The notes below the pieces were generated by a model, which made no database searches, had not been told where the DNA came from, and saw only the letters and a program-made list of their open reading frames with translations. DNA of 64,000 bases. Origin: Dicyema japonicum (lineage: Eukaryota; Dicyemida; Rhombozoa; Dicyemidae). The stretch's first letter is position 1. The number at the start of each line of letters is the position of its first letter. The position numbers were made by a program, and so were the translations under genes. Below, one piece after another: positions 1 through 9,544 of this stretch. The stretch spans positions 248,001-312,000 of the forward strand of contig RDEW01000003.1 in the NCBI GenBank assembly GCA_011109175.1, read 5' to 3'.

Positions 1-1480
1 ACTAGAAACAATTGTAGTCACGATGATCTCAGTTATTTCATCATTTTCAAGGATTTTCTTTACATCTGGTGAACCATTCTCGTATTTCAGACTTTTCATA
101 ATTGATGCGAGGAGTCCTTCACCACGATCCCTAGTACTATTGGCTCGCATTATGTAAAATCAAGGAAAAAGGTACTTAGTGTCACTAGATGATAGTTTTG
201 ATTCATGAATTAGTATTATGTCAATTTAGAGTAAGTTCCATAATCTTCACTTTAATCCCCTTCTCGTTTAGTTAAATTCTTAGTTTGCGTCGTTCAGAAA
301 CAAGTTTCCGAGATGCCAAGGCCAGAAATTCGTGATCAGGAGCGAAGTGTTCGCCTGGTGGAAAAGAGCCAATGGTTCTTTTTCTCGATGCATTAAGTGC
401 ACCCTGAGCTACTAAAGAACTTTTGTAACATGTGGAACACGTGTAAATGTAAAAACTTAAATAAAAAAGTATCATAAATTAGTAAGAAGGTCTGGTGAAT
501 TCACTCTATGATTTGAAAACTCTCCTTGAGTGGTCCGCCACTGTTTCCACCGTTTTCCGGAAATTTTTTCTCGAATTTCTGCAGAGTAACTTAATAGAGG
601 AGTCTTTTTTAAAGTGACCGAGATTCCTCCGCATAGATAAAATACCTTGGAAAAACGAAAAAAAAACAAAAAAAGATTTACATCCTACGATCTCATATTT
701 TCTAATTTATATGCCAAAAAACGGTTTTTCAAATCGAGTCACCTTCTTACCATTCGTTTTTTTACACAACGGCACAAAAACCATTTCCCCTTTCCCGATT
801 TGGCTCTCCATCGCGGGTCTGGTGTAAGCCACCTTAAAAGATCCATACCCCTCTCTTGAGATATTAAAGAAAATCAAGTGTCATATGAAAATTTTAAATT
901 TCTATAACTGAGCAGCATTGGTGTCACTACCAAATCAGAGGAATTGTTTTACTAATGGAGTCCCATAACATCTGGATTGTTCATATTCAAAAAACCTGAA
1001 GCATTTCAGTTTTTTGGGAAACAAACCTAGCAAGAATAAACGTTGAGAAAATTAATTCCACCCAATCTAGGAAGGTCATCTTTTCACTCACATGGGTTAT
1101 GGCTAGGGCAATATGACCTAAATTAGTTAAAAGCAACCCAAATTTTATTATACATAATTCAAATATGAATTGTTTAAGGTTTCTGTGTTATGCAAGCAAT
1201 AGATTTTTGAACTTTTGCCTTTGTTGCATTTTTAATCCTTTTGATAATGTGTTCAATACCTGTGGTTATCATGGAAATACATTGTGATTCCTTTGGTTTC
1301 GGTAATGACTCTTGTAACCATATGTTTTGTAGTGATAAGTTTTACTTATCAACCCGGACACGAAGATGGCCCCGGGTTCTCATACTATACGACATTAATT
1401 AACTTAATTTTAATCAAATTTATTGCTGTTAGTTGAACTGCTGACGTGGTTCTGAATAATTATGTCTATTCACACATGAC
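1..1480. other. No supported gene; AT-rich intergenic sequence
   Basis: Only short open frames without recognisable motifs are present (for example 272-475 minus and 647-859 plus). I see no micro-intron chain and no transposon motif I can name before about 1480. Low confidence that it is truly empty, because very small exons are easy to miss in this genome. Confidence 0.4.
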
Positions 1481-1481
1481 G

Positions 1482-1620
1482 AATGATCTCTTCACACTGG
1501 CGTCATTCAACGTCCGAGGATTAGTGAAGCAGATTTTGAAACGTGTGGAACAAACGGGACCTTGGTTAATATAACGTTCTTTGGTTCTGTGAAAGTGCTT
1601 TTAATAATAATAATAGTGCA
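1482..1620 (+). mobile_element. LINE remnant: endonuclease start joined to 3' tail
   Basis: A short open stretch reads FTLASFNVRGL, the usual N-terminal start of an apurinic/apyrimidinic-type LINE endonuclease. It is followed almost at once (about 1575-1618) by a GTGAAAGTGCTTTTAATAATAA tail. The same tail terminates the LINE at 29261-29315 and the SINE at 34371-34426. The piece therefore looks like an internally deleted LINE keeping both ends. It ends in a (TAA)n tract, typical of RTE/CR1-like 3' ends. Confidence 0.55.
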
Positions 1621-1631
1621 CGTGAGAACCG

Positions 1632-1726
1632 GTGGCTTCTCCAGTTGATCTCTGTTGCAATCGTAAGAGGCAACGCAACGTCGATAATGTAGGCAGGGAC
1701 CACTTTGGATGGATGGCTGTGTTAAT
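1632..1726. repeat. Dispersed ~95-bp repeat, copy 1 (inverted relative to 30610-30712)
   Basis: The stretch containing GGCTTCTCCAGTTGATCTCT and GGATGGCTGTGTTAATTA recurs as a reverse complement at about 30610-30712 with few differences. It abuts the TA target of the MITE-like element beginning at 1729, so it is the host sequence into which that element inserted. Function unknown. Confidence 0.7.
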
Positions 1727-1728
1727 TA

Positions 1729-2102
1729 CAGGGTTTTCCGATTTATTTAATAACTTTGTCATAAAGTTTAATAACTTTGTCAAAATACTTAATAACTTTG
1801 TCAAAATGTTTAATAACTTTGTCAAAATATTTAATAACTTTGTCAAAATATTTAATAACTTTGTCAAAATATTTAATAACTTTGTCAAAATATTTAATAA
1901 CTTGTCAAAATGTTTAATAATTTGTCAAAATACTTAATAACTTTGTCAAAATGTTTAATAATTTGTCAAAATATTTAATAACTTTGTCAAAATGTTTAAT
2001 AACTTTGTCAAAATACTTAATAACTTTGTCAAAGGGTCAAATTAAAAGAAACCAATTTTATAATTAATTGACCCACTTCTCTGACAACTAAGTGTGAGCC
2101 TG
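1729..2102. mobile_element. MITE-like element flanked by TA, enclosing a minisatellite
   Basis: The left end CAGGGTTTTCCG follows TA (1727-1728), and the right end, AGTGTGAGCCTG, precedes TA (2103-2104). These ends, and an internal GAGAAGTGGGTCA-type motif in inverse orientation, resemble the terminal inverted repeats of the larger element at 49704-50189. Nearly all of the interior is the 21-bp tandem repeat. TA duplication suggests a Tc1/mariner or related transposase, which is not encoded here. Confidence 0.5.
1740..2033. repeat. 21-bp minisatellite, about 14 copies
   Basis: Tandem unit TTAATAACTTTGTCAAAATAT with variants ATG/ATAC and occasional 19-20-bp units. Because the unit is 21 bp, both strands stay open and give spurious repetitive peptides (NNFVKIF on plus, TKLLNIL on minus). 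These should not be annotated as proteins. Confidence 0.95.
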
Positions 2103-2289
2103 TAGATAAAGAAACTATTAGGCTGAGCGAATCGAATTGTCTGCTATTTTTTTATAATTCTTGGCTCACTAAGAAAGAAATACAAAAGACCGGGTTTTAT
2201 TTTATTACGGAAAACGCAATAAATCAAAATTACTAATCGCTTCTAAACCATTCTCCTTTTAGAAGAGGAGTCGTTTACCTGAAACCCAT

Positions 2290-2960
2290 ACATTTCCTCC
2301 TCATCCAAAATACCTGGAACCTCTATAGTGTGCACCCCTTATTTATACTCCACCAACATGTTCTCCAACGTGTTCTTGAGGACAACAGATTGAATGTATG
2401 TTTTTTGACTTCTTGATGCCGTACATTCTGCACAAGTGCAAATGTATACATCTAACCACTTCATCGTGTTTTCTAATGTAGTCGCCGTTAACCATCCTAT
2501 TGCATCGTATAGCCATCTGATCCACCGACTTTTTCGACTTCTTACAATCTGAATCTTTATCCTCAAAAAACAGATTCCTGTCTTGAAGAAGACAATACAA
2601 AGCCACGGATCTCGGACTATTGTTTCCACTGACCAACACTCGGCGGATCCGACAACATCAATATTTTCATCTTCGCAACAATTATGAAGAATAGAGTAGA
2701 GCGACTTTCTCCTGATACTATCATCCGGGATTTCTGTTGATTGTCCTTGATAGCGCAAAGGCTTACTTGGGTGGGGTCCATCTTGTATTTGAAAGCAGGT
2801 TAGTACGATTAATACATAATCTTTCCTTGTTAACAGGTTTTATATGTACGTCAATTAAGCCAATGCTGTAATTATAGAGACAAGCTATGGCTTTGATTGC
2901 TTTAAATAGATTTTCAGCATTGAGTTTCGTATTCACCAATCTCACGATCCTTTTTTTAAA
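2290..2960 (-). pseudogene. LINE ORF C-terminal fragment
   Basis: Two overlapping frames carry pieces of a LINE polyprotein C-terminus: KHDEVVRCIHLHLCRMYG, which matches the post-RT region motif RHNEVVRCIHLLLC of invertebrate LINEs, and TYIQSVVLKNTLENML, the end of the same region. A related fragment sits at 61800-62180 (EVGITSQ...YDLLAY, then RVKAYTVSVATT). The reading is frameshifted, so the copy is dead. Confidence 0.6.
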
Positions 2961-2989
2961 GTTTTTCGGAACCGTTCTCTAAACGTCAT

Positions 2990-3140
2990 ACTTCATGACG
3001 ATGCTGGCACCAACAACTTCCTAAGTGGACGATGGGGACGTGTATGCCTCGGAGGACTGAAATCCATCTCACGTCTCCTCTCAACGGAGAAGGATCTCCT
3101 TTATCGTCTGCTAGTCTGCATAAACATTACGATTTTTATC
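2990..3140 (+). pseudogene. Short LINE RT-region fragment
   Basis: The nucleotide stretch around CTTCCTAAGTGGACGATGGGGACGTGTATGCCTCGG resembles 48140-48200, which lies within a jockey-like LINE remnant. Too short for a family call. Confidence 0.35.
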
Positions 3141-3234
3141 ATCAATTATATAAAAGATTTAAATTTTTTTATCTTACTAAAAAAACTAATCGGTTATTTC
3201 GGAAAAAAACTTACTAGAAAAACTAATCGGTAAT

Positions 3235-3565
3235 TTGGGATTCGCCGCGTGGCCCATGGTGCTAAGTGGCTAATAGTTGAAGTTTTCTGCTTGTTTTGTT
3301 TGTTCCTATTTTTTCCCTTCCTATTAGAGTGGCGCCATGCTATCCACCTGTCTAGGTGGCGCCCAGTGCCAGGCCGGCACGAAAAAGGATCATTTGTTCT
3401 CCCCGACTCCACTGAAGAGGTTTCCACAACTGCAAGTAATGGGCGTCTTTTTCCTTTTATGCTGATTCCGGATGGACTCTGTTTCTGTAGAAGTGGAAAC
3501 TGGGTACACTTAACTAGTTGTTTACTTTAACTTCTCTCTCGGTGTATCCGGGGTTAATAATAAAT
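3235..3565 (+). repeat. Interspersed repeat family R1, near full-length copy
   Basis: Starts near CGTGGCCCATGGTGCTAAGT and ends CGGTGTATCCGGGGTTAATAATAA. A reverse-complement copy is at 33545-33880, and diverged or partial copies occur at 9225-9520, 12955-13085, 14125-14340, 35415-35610, 42920-43020, 48855-49050 and 62535-62740. It ends in a short TAA tract and has no long conserved ORF. It is either a SINE-like element or the 3' UTR of a LINE. The plus and minus ORFs across it are not conserved between copies. Confidence 0.75.
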
Positions 3566-3634
3566 AATAAAAACTAATTGGTTATTTAAAAAAATATAAG
3601 AAAGAAAATTTTAAGTCAAATAAAATTAATCAAA

Positions 3635-4084
3635 TTAAAATTGGTCTTCAACGTGGAAGTATTCTCCTTTCCAGTTTTTTTCTGAACAATGAACTTTTTT
3701 GCATATACTTTGTAGTTCTCTAACAGGATTATTTCTTTTTTTAATAAAATAAGCTAAGCATTTTTTATGTAATAATTTTATTGGCTGAACAAAAACATCA
3801 AAAAAAACTTCAGATAGTGTCATCATAAACAATCTAAAAACATCTGGAAACAGTTGATAAAACAACAACATTAGTTCTACGCAAACTCTTGGGTTTATAG
3901 TCGTATGATACACCATGAATACTATAAATATGTTAACGTCGATATTCTCGGTATAGTTATTTAAAAAGTATAGAAAAACTTCTATATCCAACATGTTTGG
4001 GTATTCTAAATTATAGACGTTAACCCAACCGGTTATTTTAACAATTTGTTTCGTTCGTTGCTCTTCTCTTTTATAGGCGTTCAT
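3635..4084 (-). CDS. Hypothetical protein, 149 codons
   Basis: An uninterrupted ATG-to-stop frame of 149 codons in very AT-rich DNA. The product is rich in Leu, Phe and Val with amphipathic helix-like stretches (LMLLFYQLFPDVFRLFMMTL) and a basic N-terminus. I do not recognise a family. The lack of similarity to nearby LINE debris, and a length unusual for this AT-rich background, argue for a gene or an exon of one. Extra micro-exons may exist upstream of 4084. It could be chance. Confidence 0.35.
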   Translation of the reverse strand: MNAYKREEQRTKQIVKITGWVNVYNLEYPNMLDIEVFLYFLNNYTENIDVNIFIVFMVYHTTINPRVCVELMLLFYQLFPDVFRLFMMTLSEVFFDVFVQPIKLLHKKCLAYFIKKRNNPVRELQSICKKVHCSEKNWKGEYFHVEDQF

Positions 4085-4179
4085 AAGGAAGACCTAACTG
4101 CTACTTCCTGTTTATATATTTTAATCTAAATTTAAATTACTTTTTCTATATTTTTACTTTTAATTTACTGGGTCACTAT

Positions 4180-4710
4180 GGAAGTTGCTTCAACTCATGA
4201 TAAACTCACTCTACATCCAATACATAAACCAACGATCAACTATGGATGCGCTGCATGGGGTACGGGCCGAACAAAAAAACCTGAAAAAGATCGCTGGCTT
4301 GCATGAAACAATTACAAAAATCCACCAACGTTACTTGACTATCCTATTACGACCAACACCATTCGAGACCTTTAGGAGAACGGACGCTCAAATGATACCC
4401 CGAAGCTCCGGTGGGTTCTCTGAGTTTATAGAAAGTATGTTGGGTCGCGGGAAAAATGTCAAGAAAAGTTGAGAAGGCTACTAAGGGAAGCTGGAATCAC
4501 CTGGTGGACTGTATAAAGAGCTATGAAAAATCTTCTATTGTGGTGAGATCAAAGAGCTTTTATGTTTATCTTCAACTCATTTATGAACCTAATTATAAGC
4601 TGAACACACTAAGTAACTGGCGGGGAGTTGTAGGCGGAGATTACATGTTTTTTTCATGGCACAATCTGGTTCGACTATTCAGAGGATACCACACGTTGTG
4701 TTGCGGATAA
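4180..4710 (+). pseudogene. Jockey-like LINE 3' fragment
   Basis: The frame at 4185 contains SLYIQYINQ, and the shifted frame reads YGCAAWGT. These match LYVQYIQPSLTYGCAAWGT in the fragment at 40280-41040. A WNHLVDCI tail corresponds to the RNHLTAM end of that copy. Multiple frameshifts show decay. Confidence 0.6.
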
Positions 4711-4779
4711 GGAATCAGGGGTAACAAACTCCACTCCGTTGTTATTTCCCTGAGCATTATGTATTTCTAGCTGCGAAAT

Positions 4780-5990
4780 CTTACATCAATGATCTTCCAT
4801 CGTGCCCACAGCTACACGGAAGTGTCTTAAGTTGTACTTGCACAAGAAATCGATTGGAGGAGATAACTTTTGGCCCAACCGACTTTCCTTTGTGTTTTAC
4901 AGAGATAGGCAAATTGGGTTGAAGAGTTGACTTGTATAATGAGTTGATTCGTGGAGGATTGGTTTTGACAGCCCGAAGCTCCACAAGACAGAGATTATCT
5001 CCGTAGGATAATATCATGGAGTCATTGTCATTTGGTTAATTGGTTTAAGAAGTTGAAAACCCTGAGGTACTCAGTTTGGAGTAATTGGACTTCTATTCAC
5101 TGACATTCTTTCGCCGCCTTCATCCACAACACTCTGTCTATACGTCGCCCTTAGAGGAAGTTGGACAATCAGAACTTCAAATTTGAATGAATGGTCATTC
5201 AAATTAAGGTCACGATGATCTGGTCCCGGTTATCAGAGGACTATGATATCAGCCATTGTGGATGTCTTACGTTGAGATCATCGTTAGTTTCTTCAATATA
5301 GAAAGTGTGATAGGTCGTGGCATATGATTTAGGTCAAGACCCCTGCGTGTCTGTAAAGGCTGGTACAAAATCTCTGATACGTTTTTCACAATTGTTAGTA
5401 GACCATCACCATGGTCTATCCCACGGTCCTTGCGGATATCAAAATAACTAAAAAAATCAGGCACCGAAAAGATAGATTCTTGGTTAATGGCTAGATCCAC
5501 GTGGTGTCCAGAAAAGTCAGAAGTAAAAAAACTGATATCCTAAGCGTTAGCTCTAGAATTGACAAACTTAGACCAGGATGGACTCTACGTCATCACTCAC
5601 TAAGATCAGTAGTTTCCTAATAGAGTTTTGGGTACCCTTGTGGATGATGAATTCGTCCGTATTGGGATCTCATTACGACTCGGATTAAAAGTCTGTGTGC
5701 CGCATCGAAGCCGATCGGAGACAAGGTTTACTGTTTGGTTAGCATCAACTCCCCTGCAGGAAGAGTGTGAGCAGATCTCCCAGAAACGTGGCCTTGAACG
5801 AAGTAGTTAGACGAGCTTTGGATGCTGCTAGACATCCTTCTATGCTCAAGTCGGTCGGTTTTTGCAGACTTGACGGTTAACGACCCATCTCCCCCTTTGA
5901 AGCTGGGAAACCTTTTCTCTGAGACGTTATCCTCATCGACACATTCACCCCTTGCAACCAATTTGACGATCAACGATAATTGACTTGGAT
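4780..5990 (+). pseudogene. Decayed plus-strand copy of the 9.5-12.5 kb LINE
   Basis: The clearest match is LVDDEFVRIGISLRLGLKVC (from about 5630), corresponding to FLDDDSTRIGVCVRLGIDVC of the endonuclease-like region at 9642-10253. An upstream stretch around 4960-5010 reads as a degraded version of the RT thumb motif PNPSKCEVIN. Stops and frameshifts are frequent. The minus-strand ORFs here are shadows. Confidence 0.55.
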
Positions 5991-5999
5991 GTGAAAAGA

Positions 6000-6590
6000 A
6001 CTGAGCTAGCTAACTCCTCTAAGAGGAGGAGGGGGTTTCTGATATCTCCCGAGTCTATAATTTCGATCATCAACTCGAGAAGAATGGAAACAATAGAGAT
6101 AAGTCATACATGTGACGCTTCCCACCATCTCAAGCTTCAAATCAATTAACCACTAGGTTACTGGAAAAATAAACGTCTGAGAAAAAATTCATTTCCTTTT
6201 CCTACCAACTTATGGAAAAAAAACTAAAGAGAGATAAGTATTGTAGATACTCTTCTAAGAAGAGAGAATAATTTCCACCGGCTGGGAAAAAGCTAAAATA
6301 AATACTTGATTTATATTTTATTTAAATTTTACATTTTTAAATCAATACTGAAATCTCCGAAAATTAAGAATTCTGCAATTTTCCATAATCAATTAAATTA
6401 ACCACAGTTCAAACCACAAGTTTGCCTTCACTCGACAAATATTATTTTTATTTCCGCCATTCGAGGAGTGAATTAAGCCAAATGAAAAAAATCATCCCCC
6501 AAAAGCGACATTTTATTATACGCTTTATTAACTTGATTTATGCGCTTTTAAATTTATCGCATTCGATCGTTCATATAAAATCATGCAATC
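6000..6590. other. Intergenic, nothing recognised
   Basis: AT-rich sequence upstream of the membrane-protein gene at 6607. It presumably includes that gene's promoter, but no motif can be assigned with confidence. Confidence 0.4.
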
Positions 6591-6606
6591 ACTTGTTTAG
6601 AATATC

Positions 6607-7576
6607 ATGCCTGCAGAAGGGAGGGTTCAGATAATTTTAAAATTTTAGAGGAATTTAGTAAGATTCAATCTTTTGGCGCTATTTGGGTTCCTCGCTGGGA
6701 TCTCAGTCATCGTGGCATCAATTTGTTTTATTGTCTTTAAACCAGACATATCCAACAACATGAGAAAAGAGAATGTAACTTGTAATGCGAATCACACCAA
6801 TGTGCCTCAACGATGGATTGATTTTCTTTGGGTCATCAGTTACCTTTGGGTAGCCTTTTTCATTGGATATGACTGCAGCACTTTCTTCCGGACAGTCAGC
6901 TTAGAAAAGGGAATATTTTTATACAAATTTACTAAATGTGGCTGTCTAAGCTTGATTACTTATATTTTGATCATCATCAAAGCGATCCTCTCGGGGATAT
7001 TTTTCCACTATTCAATGTACTCCGATTACTCCAGTTTAACGATAATCGCGTTCCTAATTTCATTTACAGCCAACATTAACTACATCATAATCGCTATACG
7101 AATTGAAAATTGCTTTAAACGACTGACTGATATTGACAGACTGCCAGATATTTGGTTTTTACGAGTCCTTGGACTTAATGGGATGGCCTTTTTTGCTTCT
7201 TGGACTACCTTCCTTGGAATTACATGTCTCATGGCTGTTTTTAAAAGAAAACTATCTCCCTCATTTATCTCAGAGTCCAGAAAAGATTTGTATTTTGGCA
7301 TACTTACTGTGGATCATTGTCCTATTTCTAGTGGAACTCATCTTTTTCGACCGTTATTTTAGGTATTCCATCGCTTATTATTTTTGTGCTTTAATAAATG
7401 GAAGTTCAATCCTTCTGGAATGTTCGAGATATTATTATGGCACGTGGCCTCAACAATATAATTTTCAATTGTCCCTAATCGGCTCCGCCTTGTTTATGTT
7501 TGTGGTAAAACTTGTAGTGGCGATAACTTTGAATTGTAGAAGAATAAAATCTGAAGATATATTTAATATCATTTAA
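6607..7576 (+). CDS. Multi-pass membrane protein, three exons, unknown family
   Basis: I resolve exons 6607-6624, 6649-7236 and 7274-7576, separated by a 24-nt and a 37-nt GT...AG intron, which gives 302 codons in frame. The start ATG at 6607 begins MPAEGRRNLVRF. About eight hydrophobic segments follow, including LAGISVIVASICFIVF near residue 20, FLWVISYLWVAFFIG near 65, LITYILIIIKAILSGIFF near 105, and VVKLVVAITL near the C-terminus. The N-terminal loop has NVTCNANHTN, with possible N-glycosylation sites. The second intron is inferred because the frame must shift; a one-base indel would be the alternative. I do not recognise the family. Confidence 0.7.
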
Positions 7577-7676
7577 AATTATCAGAAAATAACATAAAAT
7601 GACCAAATTAGTTTTAACCAATTTCGGTGTCCTTTTTTCATTGTTATAACTTTATTCAGTTGTAAATGGTTATTGG

Positions 7677-9200
7677 TAGGGCAACCAATTGCAATAAATT
7701 GCAATTAAATATAACTTACTAAAAGTTAGACAAATAATAATAATTATTTTTTAGTTATATTTTTCCAATTTAAAATTGCAATTTCTTGCAATTTTAGTCA
7801 ATGGTCGAAACTTTTTGCAATTATTTTTTCAAATAAAAATTGTTTAAATATTTTTTTAGATTTGATTAAAACAAACGTTTAAATATTTTTAAAATAATTT
7901 AAAATTAATTAAGAATTAACAGTTTTTTAAAGTGTTATAATTGTTTCTTGTAAATTGCAAGAAATTGCAATTTTAAATTGGAAAAATATAAATGGTAATA
8001 TAAATGGGTACTATTTCACAGAAAATTTCTTTTTATGCAAAAAAAATCCCAAAGTTTGTTATTGACGGAGAGGGGAATTTATTTTGTTCCAATTGCTCGA
8101 CTGTTGTACGATGTGATACAAATTTTTTTGACGACGTCGTTCCACAAAAAGACATTTGAAAAGGCACAGTATTTTTCTGAGTTTAAATTATAGAAGAGTA
8201 TAACCCATATCAGAGTTCACAAACATTCATTTCCGAGATAACCGATACTAGAGAAAGTTGGACTATAAAAGTAACAGAAAGATTTCTGGAGGCAAATATC
8301 CAAAATTCAAAATGAGACACCCTTCTCTCATACGCATTTTTGAAGATGAAACATCATTTGCCATCCGAATCTACATGTATGCCAAATATAAGACAAATCT
8401 CAAAATGTAAAATATATACTATTCAGAATCTATTAATGTTATTTTTTGAAGTTATTAAGAATGGGGAATTTGTTTTTCTGTTTTGTGAGGAAGCTCAAGT
8501 CAACGGAACTCGCTTTTTAATTACTCTGATTGGGAAAATTTTTGCTGCAAAAAAATCTTCATCTTATATCGTATAACAACCTACATTCTCCGCCTACCAT
8601 TCAACAATTTGTGTTGAAGTTGATGAAATAATGAAAAAATTTTCAATTGAACGTCAAAAGTTCGTCTTATTTGTCACAGATGCCGCAAAATATATGACAA
8701 GTGGTAGGAATAAGCTAATTTTAGCTGGGACCCCAATAAATTTTTTATTTCCAAATCTTTTCTACGTCACTTTTGATTCACATCTATTACACTAAGAATA
8801 AATCCTACTTCACAGATGTTGATAACCTGATTTTTTATTTAAAGGCTGTCACGGTGAAAAACAAAAGACGCTGGAAATTTTCTCACAAATAGGAAATCCA
8901 CCTGAAGTTGTTGTCACAAAATGGGGAAGCTGGCTAAAAGCAGCCAAATATTAACTCCAGAATCTTCCAGAAATTATTAAAATTGTCTCCGAATTTGAAG
9001 AGATGGAGTTTCAATAAAAATGTTTCGATTTTTAATTATTTTAGGCCAAAGAATCAGTTAATATTCCCACGTTGTTTTTAAGTTTAACCAAATCAGCTCA
9101 AATTATTTGGTTTTAATTGAAATAATTTCAAAATGCAATTTTTACAATTAATTTTTTTTGAAATTTTTATTTTAAAAATTGCAATTTTCTGGTTGCTCTA
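7677..9200 (+). mobile_element. Non-autonomous hAT transposon relic with TIRs and TSD
   Basis: The ends are TAGGGCAACCA (7677) and TGGTTGCTCTA (to 9200), inverted repeats with hAT-like sequence. Flanks GTTATTGG (7669-7676) and GTTATTCA (9201-9208) form a 6/8 matching eight-base target duplication. Inside, broken frames give FVIDGEGNLFCSNC (BED-like zinc-finger start), FVLFVTDAAKYM and NLFYVTFDSHLLH (hAT catalytic-region motifs), and VVTKWGSWLKAAKY. Stops and frameshifts make it inactive. Subterminal TTGCAATT repeats lie at both ends. Confidence 0.75.
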
Positions 9201-9224
9201 GTTATTCATAGTTAATTTCTCATG

Positions 9225-9520
9225 TCACCACGGTAAGGTCCATGCGGTTTTTGTTAAAGATTTCTCATTTTTTTGTTCCTACTCTTCCCATGTTCTCGTC
9301 AAGTGATGCTCAGTTCCAGGGTGATAGAAAAAAGATTATTGCTTTCACCACTCCACTGAAGGGTTTCACAAATTTCAATGACTGAACGTTTTCTTCCCTT
9401 TCTGTGGTTTTGGATGTACTTGTGTGGCATTGGAAGGACTCTGGTTCTGTGACAGTGGATACTAGATAGTTGTTAACTATTAACTTCCTTCTCTGTGTAT
9501 CTTGGGTTAATAAAATTAAT
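9225..9520 (+). repeat. Interspersed repeat family R1, diverged copy
   Basis: Shares the order GCGGTTTTTG...TCCAGGGTGATAG...CACTCCACTGAAG...CTCTGTGTATCTTGGGTTAATAAA with the copy at 3235-3565. It sits just 3' of the hAT relic and next to the tail of the minus-strand LINE. Confidence 0.65.
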
Positions 9521-9544
9521 AAAATTAATTTTTTTTAAATCAAT

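Noticed and set aside
1601-1937. Repetitive peptides on both strands (TKLLNIL and NNFVKIF repeats)
   Set aside because: They are translations of the 21-bp minisatellite, whose length is a multiple of three; no start context or conservation.
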